The notes under the pieces were generated by a model that saw only the letters and a program-made list of their open reading frames with translations, was not told the origin of the DNA and did not search any database. A DNA stretch of 64,000 nt from the NCBI GenBank assembly GCA_933207985.1, contig OW240913.1, positions 326,740,444 to 326,804,443 on the forward strand, in the 5' to 3' direction. This DNA comes from Pelobates cultripes (taxonomy: Eukaryota; Chordata; Amphibia; Anura; Pelobatidae). The translations under genes were made by a program, and so were the position numbers. This document shows, in pieces, positions 1-10,994 of this stretch (position 1 is its first letter; each line of letters opens with the position of its first letter).

Positions 1-1000
1 TTAATAAGGATGGACAAAATGTCTACTTCTAAACCGGAATTGTAGAAGCTTTTTTGTTTGGGGGGGGGAGGAGGGTACTAAAAAAGCAAAATAAATAAAT
101 GGGAGGTTTTGCTTACTTAAATCATTCTTTATATACACCATTAAGGCACCTGTGTAATTGGTGCTTTGCTAAAATTGGGATGTAGTTTCTGCTTTGCTGA
201 TTTCTTTTCAAAATTTCTTTTAATTTTGAAACCCATTACTTTGTATACAAATTCATTATATAAATCCTCTGTGAAAAGAACAGACTAGATGTATTTAACT
301 TTCTTGAATTAACATATTAAATAGCTCCATCAACTTGACTACAATGATTCTAAATTGTAAATACCGTACTCAGCATACCGGCAGTCTTTGCATATGTTTC
401 AAGAAATAACTGCTTAGAGATTAGTAGTCTAGAGAACTGAGGAATGTTTCTATACACAAAACAGAAGTTATGCAGTACATTCAAGTATAATGAATTATTA
501 AGTGCTGAGGCATTATGTGTCCATGTATTTGAGGGTGGATGAGCAGAAGGATATTTAAAGAAATGTCATTTAGTGGGCCCTCTAATATGCCTAAAACACA
601 TTTTAAAAGATATAACAATTGCTGTAAAAAAGAGTAAAGTTCTGTACATTAAATTTGACATTTTCCCTAATGGGTCTACAGAGAACTATGTTACTTTCTC
701 TTTATTATGTCCTTAAAAAGATTATTTATTCTTAGACTGGTAGTAGTATAGCTTATCTTAACTCAGAAACTAAACTAGAAAATAAAGACAAAAGTAAGCT
801 GTTACAACTGTTATATACCAGCCTTACAAAGTAATTGATCTCTGCAAAATTGTGTAATATCTATGGAAAATGTCATAACAGGATCAAATACAAGACAACG
901 CATAGATTTTTGTTACTTGGTAAACATATAGCTTTGAATTTGTAATAGAATCAAAACTATTAATTTAATTTTAATAAACTTTCTCTAAATATATGCTTTA
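1..1000. other. AT-rich sequence, no gene recognised
   Basis: No convincing open frame, RNA gene or terminal-repeat element was seen on either strand. The base composition is AT-rich and non-repetitive, as in ordinary vertebrate intergenic or intronic DNA. Confidence 0.6.
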
Positions 1001-1163
1001 GACTGTAAGCTCGTTTGAGCAGGGTCCTCATCAACCTATTGTTCCTCTAACATTTTGTAATTATCCTATTTATTGTTAAATTTGCCACTTTTTATAATAT
1101 TGTAAAGTGCTGCGGAATAAGTTGGCGTTATATAAATGCAAATTTTAATAATAATAATAAATA
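1001..1163 (+). mobile_element. L2-like LINE 3' tail fragment
   Basis: The segment opens with GACTGTAAGCTCGTTTGAGC, continues through a 'TGTAAAGTGCTGCGGAATAA' type block and ends in an (ATA)n run. This layout is common to 3' ends of L2-like non-LTR retrotransposons in frogs and fish, which are usually 5'-truncated and end in short microsatellite tails. A diverged relative lies at 4600-4800. The L2 label is from remembered consensus features. MITE A begins directly at the end of the (ATA)n tail. Confidence 0.5.
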
Positions 1164-1832
1164 CCGTATTTATCGGCGTATAACACGCACCGGCGTATAA
1201 CACGCACCTCATTTTAAGAAGGAAATTTCAGAAAAAAAAAACTTAAATTTCAAATAAAGAACTTCTTACCCCCCTTTCTTACTCCCACCTCCCCCTCTTC
1301 TTACCCCCCTTTCTTACTCCCACCTCCCCCTCTTCTTACTCCTCCCCCTCTTCTACCCCCTTACCCTCGCCCCTTCTTACCCCCCTCCCCCTCTTCTTAC
1401 TCCCCCCAACTTCTTTTTACCCCCTCCCCTGTAGCGTGGCCGAGCTGCTCTGCTGTCCGCGGTGGCCGGCCGGAGTGATAGGAAGGTGCACGCTCAGTGT
1501 GCACCTTCCTGTCAGTCCAACCGGGTACAGGAAACAGAAACTCCTGTTCCGCGCGGAACAGGAGTTTCTGTTTCCTGTACCCGGTCGGACTGACAGGAAG
1601 GTGCACACTGAGCGTGCACCTTCCTATCACTCCGGCCGGGCACCGCGGACAGCAGAGCAGCTCGGCCACGCTACAGGGGAGGGGAGGTGAGAACCAACTG
1701 CAGCCGCCTGACCGCTCTTAACAGAGCGCTCAGGCGGCTGCAGCATTTAAAGGGCCGGCGTATAACACGCACCCATAATTTGCGCCCTATTTTCAGGGAG
1801 AAAAAGTGCGTGTTATACGCCGATAAATACGG
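1164..1832. mobile_element. Palindromic TIR element 'A' (MITE, TA target site)
   Basis: Perfect terminal inverted repeats start CCGTATTTATCGGCG and close with the complement, flanked by TA on both sides (1162-1163 and 1833-1834). The subterminal motif GCGTATAACACGCAC occurs twice at the left end and again inside the right end. The interior holds a pyrimidine-rich tract (1260-1425), a 264-bp palindrome (1421-1684) and a smaller hairpin (about 1702-1743). It has no coding capacity. The end structure and TA flanks match element B at 7013-8076, so both look like one non-autonomous DNA-transposon lineage. The superfamily is not established; TA target use suggests the Tc1/mariner group. Confidence 0.75.
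1421..1684. repeat. 264-bp near-perfect palindrome inside element A
   Basis: The arms 1421-1552 and 1553-1684 are complementary with few mismatches and no spacer; the centre is CCGCGCGG. The motif GTGCACACTGAGCGTGCAC occurs in each arm, as a small palindrome within the larger one. Open frames seen on both strands here are a consequence of the symmetry and are not genes. Confidence 0.85.
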
Positions 1833-1834
1833 TA

Positions 1835-3749
1835 TATCAATAGCCTAGAAATCTTGCTTAATTTCCACAATGTTCTCTAAACTATAGGGTTTACTGCCCT
1901 ATGGCTCACTGCAGTAGATATTGTGGTACAAGGAGTCTTTATGTGCCAACCCCTTATTTTCTTTCATACTATTTTTGTTTGGTAACTACTTTGTTCAGCC
2001 TCTCAGAAAAGCAGAGGTTTAGACACATATTTTGAAAAAAAATATATGTTTTTTTGATTCCAGACCATTATTAAATGGACCATTATTATACATTTTTAAT
2101 AAGAATGATTCTAAAATTATTCTAAAGTATAGACTTGGAAAACCATTACCTGTTTCTTTTTTATTATTTCTGCCATTTAAGATAGTGTCCTGTGTATCAA
2201 GTAAATGGATTAGCAATTCTATAATTTGCACTTAAAACATTTGCATCCATGTATGCCACCTTTTTTTTTTTTCATTTTAAATCACCTTTCAATTCTACTC
2301 TACAATTTTATATTAGTATAAGCAAATTGCGAATCAATGCAGTATGTATTAGAATAGCTAAAATGTGATTTAATGGTTTGTAAGAATTAACAATAGGATT
2401 ACACATCAAACAATGCAATCCAATTTTCTCCTGCTATATTTGCATGTATTTAGTTTGATTTTCTATTCTTTATAGGACATCAGCTGATATACAGACTAGA
2501 TATTGTACCTTCTTGTTCAAATTAATTATATAAATGTCTGGATTTTTCTTTTTCTTTTGAAAACATTCTAACATTTGCTTGTTAGGCTCCGGATGAGTTT
2601 GTTTGGATTTATTTGCACAAAAATATTCGGATGATAGTATGAATGCCATTAAGGAAGGTATTCTTATGTAAATGTGTGCTTTAAAATTCTGAGTAGCATC
2701 TGCAGACACCTAGAAGAAAAATGACAGGGCATTAAAACTTTGTGTGATTTGCTCAGCAAGATAATTCTATTAAAATATGCTGTAGCAATATATTTTCGGC
2801 AGTCCTGAAACAGTTAGCAATGCAACTTTTTGGAGCTGTTAGAAAAGAACAGAGGTTATAATATTTGTTTGATTCCCACTGTCAAATTCCATTGATTTTC
2901 TTTTTCAGTGTAATGATTTGCACGAACTGAGCAATTTACAGCAACTACTTTATTCCACAATAGGTATTAACCACATGCCACAAGGAGCATATGGATTATA
3001 ATCACTTGATAAGGAGCTAGTTTGTCACAAGTCTTAATTTCTTTCATTTTGTTTGAAATGGCTATTTCGAAAGCTTGTGTGAGCATGCTGAACTTTAGTC
3101 CTGAATCTTAATCTCTGACATGAATATAACTGGATTCTGCCAACCAAAATTCACCCAAAATAGAAATGTAAAATTATTTCATATGATTACTATATACAAA
3201 TAGGTGCTCAGTGCATTTGTAAATTATTTTCCCATCAAGTGCATTAATTCTAGTGCAACACCCATATCAATGAATGTGTTACTAAACAGTGCTTTAAAAA
3301 GTGTAACAGTACAATACAATACATTATATATCTCACTACGTCATATGGCGTGATACCAAATGTAAATGTAGGAACTTTCCAAAAAAGATTTTTCTTCTTT
3401 TGTAATAATAATAAAAAAACATGTGCAAAATAGTGTGAACAAACTTAATATATACCAATCATGTAGCAAGGGCTAAATGTCCTTATCAACAAATGCCTTA
3501 GAATTAACATAAAAAGGAAAAACAAAAGCAAAGATACAGTAGTGCAGATAGTAAAGAACAGTGGTTTAAAACAAAAACACACAAGAAAATTACCCCTAAA
3601 AATGTTAGCTCACATTTACCAGAGACTTTTGAGTTGGCTCTGTTATTTTAGCATTGAGTACATTTTGGGTGACTTTCTCCCTTCTCTCCACCAATATTCT
3701 CCTTCTCTCTCAATCAGTATAAATGTATCAAAAGAGAAAAAAAAGTACT
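1835..3749. other. AT-rich sequence, no gene recognised
   Basis: Only short, unconvincing open frames occur. A poly-T run lies near 2262-2273. The block around 2900-3060 is less AT-biased and non-repetitive, but nothing in it can be named. Confidence 0.55.
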
Positions 3750-3829
3750 TTAACCCCTTAAGGACCAAACTTCTGGAATAAGAGGGAATCATGACATGTC
3801 ACACATGTCATGTGTCCTTAAGGAGTTAA
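3750..3829. mobile_element. 80-bp TTAA-flanked MITE
   Basis: The ends read TTAACCCCTTAAGGACC and, inverted, TTAACTCCTTAAGGAC, giving about 16-bp terminal inverted repeats bounded by TTAA. The interior contains the palindrome GACATGTCACACATGTC. TTAA ends are typical of piggyBac and Kolobok transposons. It is too short to code, so it is read as a miniature non-autonomous element. Confidence 0.65.
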
Positions 3830-4249
3830 AGGTGAAGTATATTTAAAATATTTTAAAATGTCATTAATATACAATATTTCATTTTTTTCCACCTCCGAGC
3901 ATGAAGGCACATAAGCCTGAAAACTGAGCCAAATGAATGGGGCTCAGAGACATGTGACATATTAATTAAATGATAGTTTTATCCTCCTGGAAATTTTATC
4001 ACAAGATGATCAAAAAGTTGTGGTTGGTGAACAAAGACTAACTGCACATTTACCAAAATTCTATGAAGCTAAATTATTCTAAATACAATATGTTATATTT
4101 TTTGTTTATGTTTGTTTGCTTAAATGAAATGGCCTAATCTGTTAAATTGTATCTGGTTCATATTAGTATATTTTTTCTATAGTCAAGTGCAAATTCCTTC
4201 CTCTGCTTGTTTGGAAATAGTAAAATGATTGCAAAGCCAAAATACATTT
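3830..4249. other. AT-rich sequence, nothing recognised
   Basis: No element ends or open frames were recognised between the small TTAA MITE and the LINE fragment that follows. Confidence 0.5.
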
Positions 4250-4800
4250 TAAATGTTCCTATCCTCTCTTGCTTTGACTACTGCAATCCACTTCTCAGTG
4301 GTCTTACGTATTCCCAATTTCCCAGTCGATAATAAATGTGGCAGACAGGCTCATGACCTATGACCTATGTCTATCCCCCAAGAAATCATTGGGCAGACTA
4401 GATAGGCCAAATGGTTCTTATGTGCCGTCACATTCCATGAAAACTAATTTCTTCAGGAAAGCATACCAATTAAACTGTTAATAGGTTTCCCCGATTCCTC
4501 TCCTGCAACTGTCATAAAAGAAACCCAAAACACTATAACCTCAGTGAATACTACTCTAGCAACCTACTTTTCTACCCTGCTTTTATCTCTTGTATCACTA
4601 TAGTCCACTCCCTCTAGCATATTAACTCATTTGAGCAAGGCGCTTCTCCCAATTTTTAATCTCCTCATTTGAGCAAGGCCCTCAATCCCTCTGTTCCTGT
4701 GTGTCCAACTCGTCTGCTTACAAACACGTCTGTCAATCCACCCATTGTAGAGTGCTGCAGAATTTGTTACTGCTTTATAAATAATATTAATAATAAAAAT
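4250..4800 (+). mobile_element. Decayed L2-like LINE 3' end with CR1-like piece
   Basis: Around 4260-4330 a broken frame reads CFDYCNPLLSGLTY, resembling the well-known 'LDYCN-LL-GL' block near the C-terminus of L2-type reverse transcriptases. At 4385-4420 the text GGGCAGACTAGATAGGCC followed by CAAATGGTTCTTATGTGCCG resembles CR1-type 3' UTRs of frogs. From about 4600 the sequence matches the tail style of 1001-1163 and ends in a TAA-rich run. It is probably two old LINE fragments next to each other; no intact coding sequence remains. Confidence 0.45.
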
Positions 4801-5245
4801 GCTGTTTTATAATGTATTATGCATGTGGGATTGCAGGTAGAGACCCCAGCAATAAGTACCTCCCTTTATAGTAAACCTGCTAGTTTGGAGGCCCATGCGG
4901 CAAAATATGCAGGGTAAAGAGATATATCTTTCTATATAGTATTGCATTACTATGATTGTTACTGTTCTTGAATTTGTCTGCTCTGCCTGGACTTTTTTCT
5001 AACTATATATTATTATTTTCATTGAAAGGATCAATATGTTGGAAATCACTGTGGTAATAAATGGAGTAGTACATCACTTTGTATATAATTATTTGTGTGA
5101 AAAAATGACTCTATTTTTGAGAATAACCTATTATATTCATTTATTACTGAGCTCTTTTCAATTAAATAAATATAAATGTAAAAATGCTTTAAAATCTAGT
5201 ATTAATGGTTAACCAAGAAACATAGAAAAAAAACAATTTTATATA
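4801..5245. other. AT-rich sequence before the Tc1 element
   Basis: No gene or repeat was recognised. The TA dinucleotide at 5244-5245 is the left target-site copy of the Tc1 element. Confidence 0.55.
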
Positions 5246-5624
5246 CAGTTGCAAGAAAAAGTATGTGAACCCTTTGGAATGATATGGATTTCTGCACAAA
5301 TTGGTCATAAAATGTGATCTGATCCTCATCTAAGTCACAACAATAGACAATCATAGTCTGCTTAAACTAATAACACACAAAGAATGAAATGTTGCCATGT
5401 TTTTATTGAACACACCATGTAAACATTCACAGTGCAGGTGGAAAAAGTAGATGAACCCCTAGACTAATGACATCTCCAAGAGCTAATTGGAGTGAGATGT
5501 CAGCCAACTGGAGTCCAATCAATGAGATGAGATTGGAGGTGTTGGTTACAGCAGCTCTGCCCTATAAAAAACACACACCAGTTCTGGGTTTGCTTTTCAC
5601 AAGAAGCATTGCCTGATGTGAATG

Positions 5625-6878
5625 ATGCCTCGCACAAAAGATCTCTCAGAAGACCTATGATTAAGAATTGTTGACTTGCATAAAACTGGAAAGGGTTATA
5701 AAAGTATCTCCAAAAGCCTTGCTGTTCATCAGTCCACGGTAATACAAATTGTCTATAAATGGAGAAAGTTCAGCACTGCTTCTACTCTCCCTAGGAGTGG
5801 CCGTCCTGTAAAGATGACTGCAGGAGCACAGCGCAGACTGCTCAATGAGATGAAGAAGAATCCTAGGGTGTCAGCTAAAGACTTACAAAAGTCACTGGCA
5901 AATTCTAAAATCCCTGTTAGCGAATCTACAATACGTAAAACACTAAACAAGAATGGATTTCATGGGAGGATACCACAGAGGAAGCCACTGCTGTCCAAAC
6001 AAAACATTGCTGCTACTCTCCCTAGGAGTGGCCGTCCTGTAAAGATGATTGCAAGAGCACAGCGCAGAATGCTCAATGAGGTGAAGAAGAATCCTAGGGT
6101 GTCAGCTAAAGACTTACAAAAGTCACTGGCAAATGCTAACATCCCTGTTAGCGAATCTACAATATGTAAAACACTAAACAAGAATGGATTTTATGGGAGG
6201 ATACCACAGAGGAAGCCACTGCTGTCCAAACAAAACATTGCTGCACGTTTACAGTTTGCACAAGAGCACCTGGATATTCCACAGCAGTACTGGAAAAATA
6301 TTCTGTGGACAGATGAAACCAAAGTTGAGTTGTTTGGAAGAAACACACAAAACTATGTGTGGCGAAAAAAAGGCACAGCACACCAACATCAAAACCTCAT
6401 CCCAACTGTGAAGTATGGTGGTTGGGGCATCATGGTTTGGGGCTGCTTTGCTGTGTCAGGGCCTGGACGGATTGCTATCATCAGAGGAAAAATGAATTCC
6501 CAAGTTTATCAAGACATTTTGCAGGAGAACTTAAGGCCATCTGTCTACCAGCTGAAGCTCAACAGAAGATGTGTGTTGCAACAGGACAATGACCCAAAGC
6601 ATAGAAGTAAATCAACAACAGAGTGGCTTAAACTGAAGAAAATACGCCTTCTGAAGTGGCCCAGTCAGAGTCCTAACCTCAACCCGATTGAGATGCTGTG
6701 GCATAAACTCAAGAAAGCGATTCACACCAGACATCCCAAGAATATTGCTGAACTGAAATAGTTCTGTAAAGAGGAATGTTCAAGAATTACTCCTGACCTT
6801 TGTGCACATCTGATCTGCAACTACAGGAAATGTTTGGTTGAAGTTATTGCTGCCAAAGGAGGTTCAACCAGTTATTAA
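5625..6878 (+). pseudogene. Tc1 transposase (DD34E), two stops, internal duplication
   Basis: Tc1 transposases bind the terminal repeats with a bipartite paired-like domain and cut and paste DNA with a DDE catalytic core. The frame starts at ATG 5625 (MPRTKDL), hits TGA at 5658-5660, is open from 5661, meets TAG at 6759-6761 and would end at TAA 6876-6878. Visible parts are the first helix-turn-helix ([18 protein letters not shown]), the PRSGRP hinge and a second helix-turn-helix block, and the catalytic residues in WTDE, QDND and NPIE with 34 residues between the last two. The hinge plus second block (77 codons) is present twice in tandem. Without it the frame would be 340 codons, the normal family length. 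Both stops make it inactive. It was the transposase of the surrounding element. Confidence 0.9.
5784..6245 (+). repeat. Two tandem 231-bp units inside the Tc1 transposase
   Basis: Units 5784-6014 and 6015-6245 are tandem and in frame. By eye they differ at eight bases, all changing the amino acid. The divergence argues against an assembly duplicate. The unit carries the PRSGRP hinge and the second helix-turn-helix of the paired-like region. Confidence 0.9.
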
Positions 6879-7098
6879 ATCCAAGGGTTCACATACTTTT
6901 TCCACCTGCACTGTGAATGTTTACATGGTGTGTTTAATAAAAACATGGCAACATTTTATTCTTTGTGTGTTATTAGTTTAAGCAGACTGTGATTGTCTAT
7001 TGTTGTGACTTACCGTATTTTTCGCTCCATAAGACGCACTTTTTTTCCCCTCAAAAGTGAGGGGAAATGTCTGTGCGTCTTATGGAGCGAATGTGAAG

Positions 7099-7321
7099 AA
7101 TTACTTACCTGTCTTGGAGCGTGGGCCGGCTTCACAGCGCGCTCCGCGGTCCAGGAACTTTTATTTCAGGTTCCGGTTTCCAGCGGGACTGAAAGGAAGT
7201 GTGCACACTGAGTGTGCACACTTCCTTTCAGTCCCGCCGGAAACCGGAACCTGAAATATTAGTTCCTGGACCGCGGAGCGCGCTGTGAAGCCGGCCCACG
7301 CTCCAAGACAGGTAAGTAATT
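7099..7321. repeat. 223-bp palindrome inside element B
   Basis: The arms 7099-7209 and 7211-7321 are nearly perfectly complementary around 7210. The centre AAGTGTGCACACTGAGTGTG is shared in form with the arm motif of the palindrome in element A. Confidence 0.85.
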
Positions 7322-7935
7322 ATGGGACAAGGGGAGGGGGAGACACTATGGGACAAGGGGAATGGGACACTATGGGAGAAAGGGAGGGGAGGAGACTATG
7401 GGACAAGGGGAGGGAAGGAGACACTATGGGACAAGGGGAGGGGGGGAGACACTATGGGACAAGGGGAGGGGGACACTATGGGAGAAAGGGAGGGGAGACA
7501 CTATGGGAGAAGGGGAGGGGGGACACTATGGGAGAAAGGGAGGGGAGACACTATGGGACAAGGGGAGGGGGGGACACTATGGGACAAGGGGAGGGGGGAC
7601 ACTATGGGACAAGGGGATGGGGATACTATGGGACAAGAGGAGGGGGGACACTATGGGACAAGGGGAGGGGGAGACACTATGGTACAAGGGGAGGGGGAGA
7701 CACTATGGGACAAGGGCAGGGGGGACACTATGGGAGGGAAAGTGCACTATGGAACAATGGGAGGGGGGGACACTATGGGATCAGAACACTAATGGACAAG
7801 GGGAGGAGGGGTTAAAGAACACTATGGGACAGGGTAGGAGGGGTTAACAATCACTATGGGACAGGGTAGGAGGGGTTAACAATCACTATGGGACAGAGGA
7901 AAGGGGGTTAAAGATCATTATGGGACAGGGGAGAA
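7322..7935 (+). repeat. Purine-rich minisatellite, roughly 22-28-bp units
   Basis: About 20 or more imperfect copies of GGGAGACACTATGGGACAAG-type units occur, with variable G-run lengths. The last copies (from about 7800) are longer and contain GTTAA. The strand asymmetry (G-rich top strand) and repetition explain the overlapping open frames here. Confidence 0.85.
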
Positions 7936-8165
7936 AAAAAAATATTCTGAACAAACTGTCCCATGGTAAGAAACACTATGGAACAGTTTGTTCAGAATAT
8001 TTTTTTTCTGGGTTTCCTCCTCTAAAAACTAGGTGCGTCTTATGGTGAGGTGCGTCTTATGGAGCGAAAAATACGGTAGATGATGATCAGATCACATTTT
8101 ATTACCAATTTGTGCAGAAATCCATATCATTCCAAAGGGTTCACATACTTTTTCTTGCAACTATA

Positions 8166-8695
8166 TATTGACTGTTGTTTAGGAAAACTAAAATGATAGA
8201 AATAATATAAATATTATTAGTTTTTATATTTTTGGTAATCATTTACACAGATAGTGGGGGAATGGAAAGTTGTAAAGTACATAATGTACCTAATATCCCT
8301 GAACAAAAGCAGAAATAATAGCTGAGTTGCAGAAATATAATTTTGCCACATTGTAGGAATAACAAAAATGACAAATATAAATGGTTAATTCCTTGTTTGC
8401 AGAAATGAGTAGGTTGGCATTTTCATGACTATAGTATACTAAAAAGACACCAAATTGTAAATTTAATGGCTGTGTATGGACTTCTGCACAATATTCATAT
8501 CAGTTCAGTAGTGGTCTCCCACTTCTATGAATCCATGTTAAATTACTTTTCCCTAGATCTATGGTTGTATTAATATTCTTTTTCCAGTGATAACATTAAC
8601 ATGTACATGTGATATGTCCCTTCCACATGCCTCTTACATTGCATGTCAATGACAGAGTTAGTTACAGAGTATTGAAGGGACTAGTTTGAACCATA
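8166..8695. other. AT-rich sequence between Tc1 and the pogo-like element
   Basis: Nothing recognisable as a gene or mobile element was seen. Confidence 0.5.
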
Positions 8696-8697
8696 TA

Positions 8698-10032
8698 CAG
8701 GTAGTTCCCGACTTTATAAACTAATTGGTTCCGAATCCTAGTTCAAAAAGTGAAAAGTCATAAAGTGAGAACTAATTTCCCATAGACCGCAATGTAATAA
8801 ACATAGCTTTTTTTCCTGACCAACAAATTTTCCCTCAGAAAAACCTAAATTATTAGGTACAAATACAAAATATAGGCATAACAAATACATATATGTTGTT
8901 GGAACATTAAATAAATATATACCACATTGAAATCATCCTCAATTATCATCATCATCATCAATGAAGAGACATGTTGCACTTGATGAATGGGGCACTGCAC
9001 AGTCCACCCAAGCGTTCGTGCACCCCAAGCCAACTTTAGGGGTATGATGAGTGAGTCCAAGGTTGAGTGAGTCCAACATTAAGTTTGATCACTTATCCAT
9101 GCTGTTAAACGTTTTCTCCATATGAGGAATAAGGCTTTTGATTTTCCTTTGTTCGTATCCAAGTAGAATGCAGGAATTTACTTTATTTGAATATTTGGTA
9201 GCTAATTCTTTAGTGGTATTTCCAGCATTATTGTCTGTTATGATGTTCAATTTTGTTTCCAATGGTATGGCTTTTCGTCTTTTTATATTTTCATTACACG
9301 CTTCAACTGTAACATCCTTTCTCTTTGGCAGCATTATGAGTCCTCCTTCTTCACTTTCTTCTTTCTCAACTTTCCTTTGCTTCTTTTATTTCACACCTCT
9401 CCTCCTTCTCCTATCTTACTTTCAGGCTTGCTCCTCTCCTTTATCACTTTTCTGTTGCTCATTTTATGTTTACAGCTCTCAATCTCTTTTCCTTTTCTCT
9501 TACTTTAAAGCTTGCTCCTCTTTTCCTCTTTTTATGTTTAGAGCTTTCAAGCTCTACTCCTTTTATTTTTAAAGCTTTTAAGCTTTACTCCTTCTCCCCT
9601 TTCTTCAGGTTCTTCAGCCCTCCTCCTGCTTCTTGCTATGCCGCCTGCCAAAATATGGCCCAATGTGAGACACACACGTGCTTCTCTTTATAATAAATAA
9701 CATAAAGTATAAATAATAAATAACAGCAATCACAGTACCTGTACTGTACAGTATAATTCCAGGCCTGTTCCACAGTCCCAAACACACTCACATCAATCTC
9801 AGACAAACACACACACAAACCTGTATTTTTACACTTAACTTTTTCTCTTCTTCACTCTTTTTGTCTTCTCCTGGCCACAAATTCTTCTTTTCAGTGCTTC
9901 AAAGCACGCTACGCGGTCCGCATCAACAGATTGCTGAAACAAAATAGCGTTTAAAAAAAAATGGCGGAGCATCCGGATAGCATTCGTAAAGGTGGGAAAA
10001 CGTAAAGTGAGAGTTAAACCGGGAAATGCCTG
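8698..10032 (-). mobile_element. Pogo/Tigger-like DNA transposon, internally deleted
   Basis: The left end CAGGTAGTTCCCGACTTT and the complement of the right end, CAGGCATTTCCCGGTTTA, form imperfect inverted repeats flanked by TA (8696-8697 and 10033-10034). This end style and TA target are typical of pogo/Tigger elements. A remnant of the transposase N-terminus lies on the minus strand at 9089-9334. A pyrimidine-rich region with diverged 'AAGCTTGCTCCTC'-like repeats (9370-9600) lies upstream of it. The catalytic domain is missing, so the copy is non-autonomous. Confidence 0.7.
9089..9334 (-). pseudogene. Tigger-like transposase N-terminal remnant
   Basis: The 81-codon minus-strand frame opens MLPKRKDVT and contains RRKAIPLETKLNIITDNNAG, then KELATKY. 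This matches the pattern of the CENP-B/pogo type helix-turn-helix (basic start, 'K-xIxLExKLxII', then 'ELAxKY'). The following residues no longer resemble the second HTH, and no DDE domain follows. The family DNA-binding domain contacts the element's own terminal repeats. Assigned by motif only. Confidence 0.6.
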
Positions 10033-10037
10033 TATAA

Positions 10038-10182
10038 CAGGGATACCCAAAAGGTAGATCCCCAGATGTTTTAAAACTACAATTCCAAGATGCCTTGTAG
10101 TTCTAAAGGCATGCAAGACATGCAAAGCATCATTGGAGTTGTAGTTCTACAACATCTGAGGATCTACCTTTTGGGCACCCTG
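10038..10182. mobile_element. 145-bp hAT-like MITE
   Basis: The ends CAGGGATACCCAAAAGGTAG and the complement of CTACCTTTTGGGCACCCTG form about 24-bp inverted repeats. The interior contains a second inverted pair around 'ACTACAATTCCAAGATGCC'. CAGGG-type ends fit hAT elements. An 8-bp target duplication is not clear. It starts only four bases after the pogo-like element's TA. Confidence 0.65.
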
Positions 10183-10994
10183 ATATAAAACATCCCAGTT
10201 TATTCTTCTTCTGGTACAATATGTTAAATATCACACATATATTCTGTCAGACAGGTATTTTTCAGGTACTGAGCACACCTAGAATGAGCCATTGGTCTGG
10301 TGAGTGGATTAAAAAAAATTGGTTCTCTGTTACATTTTTCATTCTTTGAGCTTATGTGACCTACCTCTTTATGGTTTGGCTGGTCCTTACAGATAAAAAC
10401 ATACGTTATGGTATTCCATGTTTAAGTGGAAAATAAAATACTGAATGTCACAAATTTTCTATGGTGATTGCATGCCATTGTGCTAGTATGTATACACCTG
10501 TCAGAAAAATGTGTGCTTAATAATAAAATAATAGTTAATAATATGTATAAGAATGTTGTACATGTTTTAAAATTATGCTTTGTTTTATCTCCTATCCATT
10601 TTATAACCTTTACATTTTTGCTCTGATTAATAAATGCAGCTTTAAATTAGTTAAAGTGTTCACAACAGGGTTTAACAAATAATAATAGCCCTGAGCGCAT
10701 AAAGCCATTTTTTTCAGTTCAGTGTTTTGTAATTAGCTGTTTAAGAACAGCAAGAATTTGCATGTTTAAGAAAAATGTTTCATTTACTGCTGGCAGCAAT
10801 CAAAATTTTGGAGGCAGCACCATTAAAGTCATTTAAGTATTTTATATTGCATTAGCATCATAGTGGAACTGAATGTATTGCAGGGAGATTGTAGATTAAG
10901 TCCTATTGACACCAAGTGCAGTCAGTCTATCTCAGCTCTGTTTAGTAAGGATAGGAAAGAAAACTGGAAAAATAGGAAGTTGTGTTAATAAATC
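10183..10994. other. Non-repetitive sequence, no gene recognised
   Basis: No open frame of note. The block 10620-10870 has a mixed composition with several TAATTA-like words and no repeat signature; it could be conserved non-coding sequence, but this cannot be judged without alignment. Confidence 0.4.

Larger units (their letters stand above)
7013..8076. mobile_element. Palindromic TIR element 'B' (MITE) within the Tc1 right TIR
   Basis: The ends begin CCGTATTTTTCGCTCC and close with the complement; TA is present at 7011-7012 and 8077-8078. The intact left repeat of the host Tc1 shows the empty site has only one TA, so the TA is duplicated. The first 80 bp fold as a hairpin, because GTGCGTCTTATGGAGCG recurs at 7071-7089. 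Inside are a 223-bp palindrome, a tandem array and another hairpin (about 7930-8010). It has no coding capacity; glycine-rich open frames in this interval are translations of the tandem repeat. It is related to element A. Confidence 0.85.
5246..8163 (+). mobile_element. Tc1-type DNA transposon split by MITE B
   Basis: Long terminal inverted repeats of about 212 bp (5246-5459, and 6886-7012 plus 8079-8163) start CAGTTGCAAG and are flanked by TA. The last base on the right has changed, so it reads CTTGCAACTA. Each repeat carries an outer and an inner copy of AAAAAGTA-GTGAACCC, the IR/DR arrangement that binds Tc1 transposase twice. The interior codes for a broken transposase. The right repeat is interrupted by 1064 bp of element B. 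Removing B and the internal 231-bp duplication leaves about 1.6 kb, the usual Tc1 size. Confidence 0.9.

Noticed and set aside
1397..1721. Overlapping open frames on both strands, up to 90 codons
   Set aside because: They lie in the perfect palindrome of element A and read nearly the same on both strands; this is symmetry, not coding.
7285..7847. Three overlapping glycine-rich frames of 156-176 codons
   Set aside because: They are translations of the G-rich tandem array of element B in all three frames.
9835..10125. 96-codon minus-strand frame overlapping the pogo-like right end and the hAT-like MITE
   Set aside because: It crosses two element boundaries and reads through terminal repeats.
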